Assembly: GCA_035289625.1 (NCBI GenBank) | Contig: DATDWP010000021.1 | Coordinates: forward strand, 52,515-116,514 | Length of the DNA: 64,000 nt | Source: UBA10205 sp035289625 | GTDB lineage: Archaea; Iainarchaeota; Iainarchaeia; Iainarchaeales; Iainarchaeaceae | Reading direction: 5' to 3' | Shown: positions 51,515 to 60,719 of the stretch, one piece after another | Layout: each line of letters starts with the position of its first letter | Numbering within the stretch: the first letter of the stretch is position 1 | Notes under the pieces: generated by a model | The model's input: the letters and a program-made list of their open reading frames with translations, nothing else | The model's database searches: none | Told to the model about the DNA's origin: nothing | Made by a program: the position numbers and the translations under genes

Positions 51515-53263
51515 ATGACAAAAAACGACGAACTAAATCAAGTGGTTGCAAGAGCGGCGAAGAATGCAAATTTCATTTGGAGCATTGCGGAATTATTAAG
51601 GGGAGATTACAAACAAGCGGATTATGGAAAAGTGGTTTTGCCCCTTACTGTTTTGAGAAGACTGGACTGCGTCCTTGAGCCAACAAAACAAAAAGTCCTT
51701 GACTATCTGCCAAAAATCAAGGGTAAAAACATACAAAACATAGACCCAGTACTAAATAAGATTGCGGGACTTACTTTTCACAACAAGAGCAAATTTGACT
51801 TTGAAAAAATGAAAGCAGACCACGACAACATTGCCCCAAACCTCAAAAACTTCATAAACGGCTTTTCAAACAACGCAAGAGAAATAATCGACTACTTTGG
51901 ATTCGAAGAACACATAAACAGGCTAGACGAATCAGACTTACTCTACCAAATAATCCAAAGGTTTGCCGAAGTGGATTTGCACCCAAAAACAGTTTCAAGC
52001 ATCGAAATGGGCTACATTTTTGAAGAACTCATAAGAAAATTTTCAGAAATATCAAACGAAACCGCCGGAGAACACTTCACGCCACGCGAAGTCATTCGCT
52101 TAATGGTTAACCTGCTTTTCATCGAGGACAGAGATATACTAACTAAAGAAGGGATTGTAAAAACCCTTTACGACCCTGCCTGCGGAACAGGCGGCATGCT
52201 CTCAATAGCAGAAGAATATCTGCGAGAACTCAATCCAGATTCGGAACTCGTAGTATTCGGACAAGAACTAAACCCGGAAGCATACGCCATCTGCAAATCA
52301 GACATGATGATTAAAGGCCAAAAACCTGACAACATAAAATTTGGAAATTCTTTCACTCAAGATGGATTGGAAAACCAAAAGTTTGATTATATGCTCTCGA
52401 ATCCGCCCTTTGGTGTTGATTGGAAAAAAATTGAAAGCAAAATAAAAGCCGAACACGAGGAAAAAGGATTTGAAGGCAGATTCGGCGCAGGGCTACCAAG
52501 AATCAGTGACGGCGCCTTGATGTTTCTGCAACACATGATTTCAAAAATGAAGCTAACTAATGGTGGCTCACGCTTAGGTATAGTTTTCAACGGTTCGCCT
52601 TTGTTCACTGGAGGCGCAGGTAGTGGCGAGAGCGAAATACGCAAATGGATAATAGAAAACGACATGCTAGAAGCTATAATAGCCCTACCTAACCAACTAT
52701 TCTACAACACAGGTATATTTACTTACATTTGGATTGTCACGAACAGAAAACCGAAAGAAAGAAAAGGTAAAATCCAACTTTTAAATGGAATAAGTTTTTA
52801 CACACAAATGAAAAAAAGCCTCGGAGAAAAGCGTCATGAAATCAGCGCAGAACAAATTGGCGAAATTACAAAAATTTATGGTAATTTTAAAGAAGGTAAA
52901 TTTTCAAAGATATTCGATAATGAAGACTTTGGTTATTGGCAAATCACTGTTGAAAGGCCGGCACGAGATGAAAAAGGCAATGCCCTAAAGGACAACAAAG
53001 GCAAGCCAAAGGCAGATTCAAACCTACGTGACACAGAAAATGTGTCCCTCAAAGATGACATAAAAAAATATTTTCAAAAAGAAGTCATTCCACATGTCCC
53101 GGATGCGTGGATTGATGAAGAGAAGACAAAAAAAGGATACGAAATCAGCTTCACAAAATACTTTTATGAATACAAGCCACTCCGAAGCCTTGAAGAAATA
53201 CGCAAGGACATCCTCGCCCTAGAAAAAGAAACCGAAGAAAAACTAAAAGAGGCAATAAAATGA
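51515..53263 (+). CDS. hsdM: Type I restriction-modification methyltransferase subunit
   Basis: A 582-aa protein. The N-terminal helical HsdM domain includes FIWSIAELLRGDYKQADYGKVVLPLTVLRRLD. GEHFTPREVIRLM introduces the methylase domain. SAM motif I is DPACGTGGM (about residue 220) and the catalytic N6-adenine motif is NPPFG (about 296). With two copies of HsdM and one HsdS the complex methylates a bipartite site. The 4-bp overlap with HsdS marks translational coupling. It is complete and shows no damage. Confidence 0.96.
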   Translation: MTKNDELNQVVARAAKNANFIWSIAELLRGDYKQADYGKVVLPLTVLRRLDCVLEPTKQKVLDYLPKIKGKNIQNIDPVLNKIAGLTFHNKSKFDFEKMKADHDNIAPNLKNFINGFSNNAREIIDYFGFEEHINRLDESDLLYQIIQRFAEVDLHPKTVSSIEMGYIFEELIRKFSEISNETAGEHFTPREVIRLMVNLLFIEDRDILTKEGIVKTLYDPACGTGGMLSIAEEYLRELNPDSELVVFGQELNPEAYAICKSDMMIKGQKPDNIKFGNSFTQDGLENQKFDYMLSNPPFGVDWKKIESKIKAEHEEKGFEGRFGAGLPRISDGALMFLQHMISKMKLTNGGSRLGIVFNGSPLFTGGAGSGESEIRKWIIENDMLEAIIALPNQLFYNTGIFTYIWIVTNRKPKERKGKIQLLNGISFYTQMKKSLGEKRHEISAEQIGEITKIYGNFKEGKFSKIFDNEDFGYWQITVERPARDEKGNALKDNKGKPKADSNLRDTENVSLKDDIKKYFQKEVIPHVPDAWIDEEKTKKGYEISFTKYFYEYKPLRSLEEIRKDILALEKETEEKLKEAIK

Positions 53264-54567
53264 AGCAATACGAAAAATACAAAGACTCTGAGTTACCTTG
53301 GTTAGAAAAAATGCCTACCGAATGGAAAGTTTTAAAAGCAAAATATTTTATGAAGGAGATAAATGAAAAATCTGAGAAGGGGAACGAGAAATTACTATCC
53401 GTTTCAGAGTATTATGGAATTAAACCGAGAGAACAAGTTATTGAAAAGGACGATTTCTTAAGTCATGCAGACACGCTTGAAGGTTACAAAAAATGTTTTC
53501 GTGGAGACATTGTAATGAATATTATGCTTGCATGGAAAAAGAGTCTCGGAATGTCGGATTACAATGGAATTGTTAGCCCTGCTTATTCCGTGTTTAGGCT
53601 TTCTAATGAAAACATACCTAAATTTTTTCATTATTTTTTTAGAACTGATTTATTAGCCGGGGAATTTAAACGATATTCAACTGGCATTATTGAATCACGA
53701 TTGAGACTTTATCCAGACACTTTTCTTTCTTTGAAATTTCCTGTACCTCCAAAAGTCCAACAGGAAGAAATAGTAAAAAACCTCGATAAACAATCCCAGA
53801 AAATCAATTCTTTGATTGAAAAAAGGAAAAAAATGACAGAACTGCTCAAAGAAGAACGTGCCGCAATCATAAACCAAGCAGTAACCAAAGGCATAAACCC
53901 AAAAGCAAAAATGAAAGAATCGGGAATTGAATGGATTGGAAAAATACCTGAAGATTGGAACATTAAAAGACTCGCTTCTTTGGGAAAATTTTCAAAGGGA
54001 TCAGGAATATCACGAGAAAATTTAACTGAGGAAGGTCAACCAGTAATTCTCTATGGGGATATTTATACCAAATACAATATTAGAACAACAAAAGTTGTTA
54101 GTCACATTTCGTTGGAAACCGCAAAAAACTCAGTTTCTTTGACTAAAGGAGATTTATTATTTACTGGATCAGGAGAAACAGTTGAAGATATTGGTAAAAC
54201 GATTGTTTACGATGGCGACGAAAGAGTTTTTGTTGGCGGAGATATAATCATATTTAGCCCAGAAAATCAAGATAATTTATTCTTAGCTTATTCCTTAAAT
54301 AGTTCCGCGTCTCAATTTCAGAAAATTTTGTATGCAAGAGGGGAAATTATAGTACATATATCTGCATCAAAATTAAAGAATTTACTAGTCCCAGTCCCTC
54401 CTATCTTGGAACAAAAACAAATTGTCAAATATATCGAAACCGAAACATCTAAAATAGATGAAACTTTAGTAAAAATTGAAAAGGAGATTGCTCTATTAGA
54501 GGAGTATAAGACCGCACTTATTTCAGAGGCCGTGACTGGTAAAATTGATGTGAGGAATGTGGCGTAA
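53260..54567 (+). CDS. hsdS: Type I restriction-modification specificity subunit
   Basis: A 435-aa protein with two target-recognition domains. Each begins with a similar segment (SELPWLEKMPTEWKVLKAKYFM and SGIEWIGKIPEDWNIKRLASLG). Each ends with a conserved coiled-coil spacer (QEEIVKNLDKQSQKINSLIEKRKKMTELLKEERAAII and QKQIVKYIETETSKIDETLVKIEKEIALLEEY). The recognised DNA sequence cannot be predicted. It overlaps HsdM by 4 bp and HsdR starts immediately after its stop. Confidence 0.95.
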   Translation: MKQYEKYKDSELPWLEKMPTEWKVLKAKYFMKEINEKSEKGNEKLLSVSEYYGIKPREQVIEKDDFLSHADTLEGYKKCFRGDIVMNIMLAWKKSLGMSDYNGIVSPAYSVFRLSNENIPKFFHYFFRTDLLAGEFKRYSTGIIESRLRLYPDTFLSLKFPVPPKVQQEEIVKNLDKQSQKINSLIEKRKKMTELLKEERAAIINQAVTKGINPKAKMKESGIEWIGKIPEDWNIKRLASLGKFSKGSGISRENLTEEGQPVILYGDIYTKYNIRTTKVVSHISLETAKNSVSLTKGDLLFTGSGETVEDIGKTIVYDGDERVFVGGDIIIFSPENQDNLFLAYSLNSSASQFQKILYARGEIIVHISASKLKNLLVPVPPILEQKQIVKYIETETSKIDETLVKIEKEIALLEEYKTALISEAVTGKIDVRNVA

Positions 54568-57558
54568 ATGCAAAAATCAATCACAAATGAAAGGGCCTTT
54601 GAGGAGGCAATTGAAAATTCTCTTATTGAAAGGGGCGGTTACTCGAAAGTTGATGTAAAGGAGTTTGTGCGCGAGCTTGCTCTTGACACTAAAACCTTAA
54701 TTTCGTTTCTCAAGGAAAGTCAGCCATCTGAGTGGAAAAAACTTTCATCAATCCACGGAGTAGATGTTGAATCTAAGTTTCTGCAAAGGCTAACCAAAGA
54801 ATTGGATAATAGGGGCATGCTTGATGTCTTGCGTCACGGCGTTATTGATTTTGGGGTTCGTTTCAAGCTTGCTTTTTTCAAACCGGTAAGCGGCCTTAAC
54901 CCTGAATCTGAAAGGTTTTACAACTTGAACAAATTAACTTTGACAAGGCAGGTAAAGTATAGCTTAAAAAATGAAAATTCGATTGACATGCTTTTGAGTT
55001 TGAATGGCTTGCCGCTTGGGGCAATTGAGCTCAAGAACCAATTTACCGCACAGAATGTTGCAAACGCAAAGAGGCAATTTATTGAGGACCGAGACCCAAC
55101 AGAATTAATTTTCCAGTTCAAGAAAAGGGCATTAGTTTTCTTTGCGGTTGATACGGATGAGGTATATCTAACCACAAAATTAGAGGGTGGAAAAACAAGA
55201 TATTTGCCCTTTAACCTTGGGCATAAAAATGGCGCGGGAAATCCGCCAAATTCAAATGGTTACAAGACTTCCTATCTTTGGGAGTATGTTTTGCAAAAAG
55301 ACAGTTTTATGGACATTATCCAAAGGTTCATGCATGTCCAAATTGATGAGTATAGTATTGAAGGAAGGAAATTCAAGAAAGAAACAATGCTTTTCCCAAG
55401 GTACCACCAATTAGATGTCGTTAGAAAACTTGAGAAAGACGTAAAAGAAAAGGGTGCAGGCAAAAACTATCTTGTCGAACACTCTGCAGGAAGCGGCAAG
55501 AGCAATTCTATTGCATGGCTTGCTTATCGCCTATCGAGTTTGCACGACAAGAATGACAAAGCAGTCTTTGATTCCGTCATCGTAATAACAGACAGGCTTG
55601 TTTTGGACCAGCAACTCCAGAATACCATTTACCAGTTCGAGCATAAATCAGGAGTAGTAAAAAAAATCGAGAAAAACTCCGACCAATTAGCCGAAGCCCT
55701 TTCTTCGGGAACAAGACTGATAATCACGACATTACAAAAATTTCCTTATGTTCTTGATAAAATCGGCTCATTGCCAAAGAGAAAATATGCTTTGATTATT
55801 GATGAAGCACACAGTTCACAGGGCGGAGAATCAACCAAGAAAATGAAACAGGTTTTAAGTTACAAAGACTTAGAAGAAGCAGTCAAAACCGATGCAAAAG
55901 AGCCAGATGAGGATAACGAGGACGAAATCCGCAAAACACTCGCTGCCCGCGGGCCACACAATAACTTGAGTTTCTTCGGATTCACCGCCACCCCAAAAGC
56001 CAGAACTCTAGAATATTTTGGAGTTAAAGATAAGGAAGGCTCACCAAAACCATTTCATTTGTACTCAATGCGACAGGCAATAGAGGAAGGCTTCATTCTA
56101 GATGTGCTCAAAAACTATACGACTTATGCAACTTTTTTCAAATTATCAAAAGAAATTGAAGACGACCCCAAAATGAATAAGAAAAAAGCAAAACGCGCAA
56201 TAGCCAGATTTGTTGCACTGCACCCCCATAATCTTGCACAGAAAACAGAAGTTATGGTCGAGCACTTTAGACAAGTGACCATGAAAAAAATTGGAGGCAA
56301 AGCAAAAGCAATGGTAATCACACCATCTCGCCTGCATGTGGTAAAATATTACCAAGAGTTTAAGAGATACTTAAAAGAAAAAAAATACAGTGACATAAAG
56401 GCTCTTGTTGCATTCTCAGGAAAAGTTAAAGATGACTTGGGTTTAGAATACACCGAACCTGAAATTAATAAGTTTGGGGAAAAAGAATTGCCGGAAAAAT
56501 TCAACACAAGCGAATACCAAATATTATTGGTTGCAGATAAATACCAAACAGGATACGACCAACCTCTTCTACACACAATGTACGTTGACAAGAGGCTTTC
56601 CGGAATAAAGGCTGTGCAGACGCTTTCAAGGTTAAATAGAACGTGCCCTGGAAAAGAAGACACTTTCATCCTTGATTTCGTGAACGATACTAACGAGATT
56701 GTAGCCTCTTTCCAGCCTTATTACGAGGAAACCACACTCTCTGAATCCACTGACCCAAACAAACTGTATGACCTAAAAGCAAAATTGGAACAAACAGGGA
56801 TTATTGAAAAACCCGATGTTGATAACTTCTGCAAGATATTCTTCAGGCCGGGCAATTATCAAACAGTCAAAGACCACGCACAACTAAACGCCTTTATTGA
56901 TACGGCAGTCAATAGATACTTGCAGTTGCCATCAGATGAAACAAAAGAATACTTTAAACACAACCTCATCATTTTTTCCAGACTTTACGCGTTCTTGTCA
57001 CAAATAATACCTTTCCAAGACACAGACCTGGAAAAATTCTATGCATACAGTAGGTTGCTCTCAAGTAAATTACCAAAACAGAATGTTGCCGAAAGATTTG
57101 CACTACATGATGAAGTGGCACTAGAATATTATCGCCTACAAAAAATTACCGAAGGCAGCCTTGCACTTGAAAAAGGAAAAGAGGGAGCACTAAAACCTTT
57201 AAAAGAGGCGGGAACTAAAAAGGACAAAGAAGAATTCGCAAAACTATCACAAATAATCAACGTCCTCAACGAAAAATTCGGAACCGACTTTACGCCTGCC
57301 GACCAGCTTTTCTTTGACCAAATGGAAGAAGAACTTGCAACAGATGAACACCTCTCAAAACAGGCAAAAACAAACACAATGGAAAACTTCCAATACGGAT
57401 TCGACGATGCATTCCTCAATAAACTAATCGACAGAATGGACCAAAACCAAGACATATTCAAAAAAATCATAGACGACGAAAAATTCGCAAAAGTTGTAAG
57501 AGAATTCATGCTAAAAAAAGTCTATGCCCGGATTAATAAAAATGAAGGGAAAAAATGA
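54568..57558 (+). CDS. hsdR: Type I restriction endonuclease subunit R
   Basis: A 996-aa protein. The N-terminal nuclease domain has LPLGAIELKNQ (about residue 152), the ExK part of the PD-(D/E)xK site. The SF2 translocase has Walker A HSAGSGKSN (about 305), DEAHSS (about 412) and FFGFTATPKA. QILLVADKYQTGYDQPLLHTMYVDK and LSRLNRTCPGKE form motifs V and VI. A helical C-terminal domain binds the methylase core. It cuts unmethylated DNA after translocation. All motifs are intact, so the system looks active. Confidence 0.96.
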   Translation: MQKSITNERAFEEAIENSLIERGGYSKVDVKEFVRELALDTKTLISFLKESQPSEWKKLSSIHGVDVESKFLQRLTKELDNRGMLDVLRHGVIDFGVRFKLAFFKPVSGLNPESERFYNLNKLTLTRQVKYSLKNENSIDMLLSLNGLPLGAIELKNQFTAQNVANAKRQFIEDRDPTELIFQFKKRALVFFAVDTDEVYLTTKLEGGKTRYLPFNLGHKNGAGNPPNSNGYKTSYLWEYVLQKDSFMDIIQRFMHVQIDEYSIEGRKFKKETMLFPRYHQLDVVRKLEKDVKEKGAGKNYLVEHSAGSGKSNSIAWLAYRLSSLHDKNDKAVFDSVIVITDRLVLDQQLQNTIYQFEHKSGVVKKIEKNSDQLAEALSSGTRLIITTLQKFPYVLDKIGSLPKRKYALIIDEAHSSQGGESTKKMKQVLSYKDLEEAVKTDAKEPDEDNEDEIRKTLAARGPHNNLSFFGFTATPKARTLEYFGVKDKEGSPKPFHLYSMRQAIEEGFILDVLKNYTTYATFFKLSKEIEDDPKMNKKKAKRAIARFVALHPHNLAQKTEVMVEHFRQVTMKKIGGKAKAMVITPSRLHVVKYYQEFKRYLKEKKYSDIKALVAFSGKVKDDLGLEYTEPEINKFGEKELPEKFNTSEYQILLVADKYQTGYDQPLLHTMYVDKRLSGIKAVQTLSRLNRTCPGKEDTFILDFVNDTNEIVASFQPYYEETTLSESTDPNKLYDLKAKLEQTGIIEKPDVDNFCKIFFRPGNYQTVKDHAQLNAFIDTAVNRYLQLPSDETKEYFKHNLIIFSRLYAFLSQIIPFQDTDLEKFYAYSRLLSSKLPKQNVAERFALHDEVALEYYRLQKITEGSLALEKGKEGALKPLKEAGTKKDKEEFAKLSQIINVLNEKFGTDFTPADQLFFDQMEEELATDEHLSKQAKTNTMENFQYGFDDAFLNKLIDRMDQNQDIFKKIIDDEKFAKVVREFMLKKVYARINKNEGKK

Positions 57559-57607
57559 TTATGGCATCCATAAAATTGATGTTCTTTTCTGGTGAGCTGG
57601 CGAGATA

Positions 57608-57760
57608 ATGTCACGAAAGAAAAAAGTAAGTTTTTGGGCGACCAAAAGAGTCTCTATCCCTGTCAGAGTCAGTTTTGACACTTGGGATGGAAGAGTTTCT
57701 TTTACTAAACGCAAGAAAGTCTCAAAAAGAGTAAAAGTAAGTTTTTTTAAAGATAGGTGA
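57608..57760 (+). CDS. 50-aa basic protein with internal repeat
   Basis: A 50-aa protein from ATG 57608. It consists of two similar halves: VSFWATKRVSIPVRVSF (about residues 7-23) and VSFTKRKKVSKRVKVSF (about 30-46), with a DTWDG turn between. The regular VSF and KxVS steps suggest a small beta structure with positively charged faces. I know of no named family. It lies between HsdR and the PIN protein with gaps of 49 and 4 bp, so it is part of the operon. A DNA- or RNA-binding role is possible. Confidence 0.6.
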   Translation: MSRKKKVSFWATKRVSIPVRVSFDTWDGRVSFTKRKKVSKRVKVSFFKDR

Positions 57761-57764
57761 AATT

Positions 57765-58310
57765 ATGAAAAATGTTTACGTCGACACAAATGTTTTGCGG
57801 GATTGTCTTGAGCGAAGGAATGATGATTCAATAGTTCTTATGAATTACGCAAGTGAGAAAAAAATAATTTGTAAAACATCAATTTTTTCATTTATAGAGT
57901 TAGTTGAGACCAAAAAGGACGACAAATTTTTCTACAATAAAATTGCTAAAAAATGGGAAATTAGTAAAATTTTAAGACAACGGCACGAAAAAGATTTAAC
58001 TGACTCTGATTTTGAAGAAATAAATAATGAATTAGACCGGTTCAAAAAAGAGAGAGAATATATTCTCACAGAATCATTAACTGGAGAAGGTTGGAACTTA
58101 GCTCTTAAAATCTCTAATTTTTCAAATCTAAGTGTTGGGGATTCTATTCATTTAGCAATTGCCGGAGGAACTTATTGTGACTTATTAGTAACTTCAGATA
58201 ATTTTTTTATTAAAAGCGCAAAACAATTTATCAAAAAACAAGACATTTGGCCAGGTTTAAAAATTTTAAATCCTAATGATGCGTTAGAAATTATTAAGGT
58301 GGAGAAATGA
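57765..58310 (+). CDS. PIN-domain ribonuclease-like protein
   Basis: A 181-aa protein with all PIN acidic positions: YVDTNVLRD (D7), FIELVE (E near 46), GDSIHLAIA (D near 127) and VTSDNFF (D near 145). It is longer than a typical VapC because of a charged helical insert (about residues 65-100). There is no VapB-like gene next to it; instead it lies between the 50-aa repeat protein and an EVE protein, whose start overlaps its stop by ATGA. It is more likely a defence effector than a classical VapC toxin. Confidence 0.82.
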   Translation: MKNVYVDTNVLRDCLERRNDDSIVLMNYASEKKIICKTSIFSFIELVETKKDDKFFYNKIAKKWEISKILRQRHEKDLTDSDFEEINNELDRFKKEREYILTESLTGEGWNLALKISNFSNLSVGDSIHLAIAGGTYCDLLVTSDNFFIKSAKQFIKKQDIWPGLKILNPNDALEIIKVEK

Positions 58311-58690
58311 AGTTTTGGCTCGTCAATCATTCTTGGGAATCTTTCAAGGCGACGAAAGAGTATTGCGGGTTTCAGGTAGAATCAGAGCGGGACAAAATTT
58401 CTATCGGAGACAAGATTGTTTATTTTGGACAGGGAATAATTTTTGGAGTTTTTGAAGCAATAACCTTGCCAGTTGATGAATTTAATGGGTGGAAGAAAAG
58501 TTATTCTTACCAAGTGAAATTAAAATCAATTCTAATTGCACAAGGCGAGTTGAGTGCAAAACCTTTAGAAAGCAAAATACTGTTACAAAAGTCTTCTGGT
58601 GGCTCGCCAAACCTTTTAGAACTTTTCGAACAAGAATATAATAAAATCAAAGAGGCAGTTACTTTAAATAAAAAGGAGTTAATTTTTTAG
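58307..58690 (+). CDS. EVE-domain protein
   Basis: A 127-aa protein. FWLVNHSWESFKATKEYCGF, then ISIGDKIVYFGQGIIFGVFEAITLP, is the pattern of the EVE (PUA-like) fold, which binds modified bases such as methylated cytosine or adenine in DNA or RNA. EVE domains are often found beside restriction systems. Its start overlaps the PIN gene by 4 bp, so the two are translationally coupled. It may act as the sensor for the PIN nuclease, which is inference. Confidence 0.78.
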   Translation: MKFWLVNHSWESFKATKEYCGFQVESERDKISIGDKIVYFGQGIIFGVFEAITLPVDEFNGWKKSYSYQVKLKSILIAQGELSAKPLESKILLQKSSGGSPNLLELFEQEYNKIKEAVTLNKKELIF

Positions 58691-58701
58691 AAGGAGTAAG
58701 A

Positions 58702-59064
58702 ATGGTTTCATTGATAAAAAATATTATTTACCTAGGGCCATCTGGAGCATTATCATTGGCTGGTTTTGGGTGTCTGTGGCTCCTTTATTTGTCAAATGTA
58801 TTTTATCTTCAAATTCTGTTCCTTATTGCCGCCATTGTGCTTTTCTATATCGCGTTCACTGTTGCAAAATACGGGTTCGATACGCTCGAACAAATTTCAA
58901 AAATAGACGCACAATCCAAAATTGAAGTAGAAAAAGAAAAAACGAATCGATTGGCTTCAGGACATGTAAGCAAAATGGAACAAATCCGGGCTAAAAAAAT
59001 ATTTGAAGAAGAGAAAATTAAACGAGATGTGGGAGTTAAACTTATCAAACGAATTTTAGAATAA
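58702..59064 (+). CDS. Membrane protein with cytoplasmic coiled coil
   Basis: A 120-aa protein. Two membrane helices (about residues 10-28 and 33-55) are followed by a charged helix (LEQISKIDAQSKIEVEKEKTNRLASG, continuing to residue 115), probably a coiled coil. I recognise no family. GGAG is placed before the ATG. It lies 11 bp after the EVE gene and 5 bp before the HEPN gene, so it belongs to the operon and could anchor the effector at the membrane. Confidence 0.6.
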   Translation: MVSLIKNIIYLGPSGALSLAGFGCLWLLYLSNVFYLQILFLIAAIVLFYIAFTVAKYGFDTLEQISKIDAQSKIEVEKEKTNRLASGHVSKMEQIRAKKIFEEEKIKRDVGVKLIKRILE

Positions 59065-59069
59065 TTTTT

Positions 59070-59744
59070 ATGAGTTCAAAGATATCTGAATTGAAAAATA
59101 TTCTCGAGCGCCTTAAAGATGCAAAGAGAGCTTGGAAAACTGAGCTCGTAGTATTCTGGGTGTTTGCCTTGAGGTATTTGGAGCCAAAGTACATACTTAG
59201 GGGGCTACAAAATACCAAGTTCCAACATTATTTGCCAGCATTTTATAAGTGTTTTATGAAATCCACGGCAAAAGAGATGCATACTTTTTGCACTACCCGA
59301 GACGACCCTTTAAGTTATTTTCATTTAATTTATGCGTTCTCTTTATTTGAAGAATTGGTGCGCATTGCTTCTAAACCGACTAGGGTAAATAGTACAAAAT
59401 GGCGATTCGTGAAACCGCTGCTAAAAAAATGGAAAATCAAGGTACGTGACATTAGAGAGTTAACGCTTGCAAGGGAAACGCGCAATTGTTTTGTGCACCA
59501 TAATGGAAATTCGGATTGGCAACCGTGGTGGGAAGCATATAACGATGCTAGAAGAAAAAACCCGCCTATCAAGTATGGAGATTCCGTTCGAAATGCTTTC
59601 CCGGGAGGAAGAAAAAATAAGAACGGACAAAGAATGAACAGGCTTCTTGAAAATATTAATAAATGGTATAATATTATAATAAAAATCTCGATTCAAATAA
59701 TCAAAGAAGAAGTCAAGAAAATTCCTATAAAAATAATTCAATAG
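59070..59744 (+). CDS. HEPN-type putative ribonuclease
   Basis: A 224-aa mainly helical protein. Residues 133-146 read LARETRNCFVHHNG; R138-N139-x3-H143 is the Rx4-6H motif of HEPN RNases, and the preceding FSLFEELVRIA helix fits the fold. HEPN proteins cut RNA in many defence systems. It is the last gene of the restriction operon, 5 bp after the membrane coiled-coil gene. The HEPN call rests on the motif and helical layout. Confidence 0.65.
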   Translation: MSSKISELKNILERLKDAKRAWKTELVVFWVFALRYLEPKYILRGLQNTKFQHYLPAFYKCFMKSTAKEMHTFCTTRDDPLSYFHLIYAFSLFEELVRIASKPTRVNSTKWRFVKPLLKKWKIKVRDIRELTLARETRNCFVHHNGNSDWQPWWEAYNDARRKNPPIKYGDSVRNAFPGGRKNKNGQRMNRLLENINKWYNIIIKISIQIIKEEVKKIPIKIIQ

Positions 59745-59846
59745 TCTTCTGGCTTCATGAACGTCACTCCCTCTGGGTTGCTACTTTGTCATTTTTTTGA
59801 GTAGTTTCTTGTCTCTTTTAAATTGTTTGTTGTTTATGATTAAATT

Positions 59847-60692
59847 ATGTTGATTTTCGAGAAGTTTGGGATAATTTTGTTTTTTGTGTTATTGCTTTTT
59901 GTGTTTGGTTGTGTTGAACAAAATGATGAAAATTTAATACCTGAAGAGGTGAACTTGGAAGAGTCAATAAGTGTTGAATCTGATTTTAATGAAAGTGTCT
60001 CTTTGAGAATTGCTACTTGGAATTTACAGATTTTTGGACAAAAGAAAGCAAGTAATTCAGAATTATTAAGTTATTATGCGGATAAAATTTCAGAGTATGA
60101 CGTGATTGTTGTGCAAGAAATTAGGGATGAAGAGCAAACAGCATTCCCTAAGCTTTGTGAGTTATTACCTGATTTTGAGTGTAAGGTTAGTAGCAGGGCC
60201 GGAAAATCCTCTAGTAAAGAACAGTACGGAATAATCTACAGAAAAGCGATCTTGCTAGAAGATATTGATTACAATCAACCCGAATATCAAGAATTGTTTG
60301 AAAGGCCGCCGCTTGAATTGCGATTAAGTTTTGAAGGTTGGAACTTTACCCTTATCACTATTCATGTTGACCCAGATAAAGCAGAAGAAGAAATGGAATA
60401 TTTAGAGGAGCTATTTGAAAATAATGAAGAAGACACCATATTACTCGGTGACCTAAATACTGATTGCACTTACTATAAAGAAAACTTGTTACAAGACTTT
60501 GAAGAATGGGATTGGATAATTACAAACGAAGAAGACACAACAACCTCAAATACCAACTGCACTTATGACAGAATAATAATCAATAATCCCACAAAAGACA
60601 ATTACATCCAACACGGAATAATGAACGATGTAACACTGCAACAATCTGACCATTATCTAGCATGGGCAGAATTTACACCATACACACAATAA
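59847..60692 (+). CDS. Lipoprotein of the DNase I-like endonuclease/exonuclease/phosphatase family
   Basis: A 281-aa protein with a signal peptide ending in a lipobox-like VFGC (residue about 22), so it should be exported and possibly lipid-anchored. The EEP fold follows: RIATWNLQIFGQ, VIVVQEIRDE (metal-binding Glu), YGIIYRK, LITIHVDPD, LLGDLNTDC and the final TYDRIII and SDHYLAW. All main catalytic residues are present. It would cut extracellular DNA or phosphoesters; scavenging DNA or attacking incoming DNA are both possible. It is convergent with the ArdC-like gene. Confidence 0.82.
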   Translation: MLIFEKFGIILFFVLLLFVFGCVEQNDENLIPEEVNLEESISVESDFNESVSLRIATWNLQIFGQKKASNSELLSYYADKISEYDVIVVQEIRDEEQTAFPKLCELLPDFECKVSSRAGKSSSKEQYGIIYRKAILLEDIDYNQPEYQELFERPPLELRLSFEGWNFTLITIHVDPDKAEEEMEYLEELFENNEEDTILLGDLNTDCTYYKENLLQDFEEWDWIITNEEDTTTSNTNCTYDRIIINNPTKDNYIQHGIMNDVTLQQSDHYLAWAEFTPYTQ

Positions 60693-60719
60693 GTTAATCG
60701 TACAAAAATAATTTGATTT

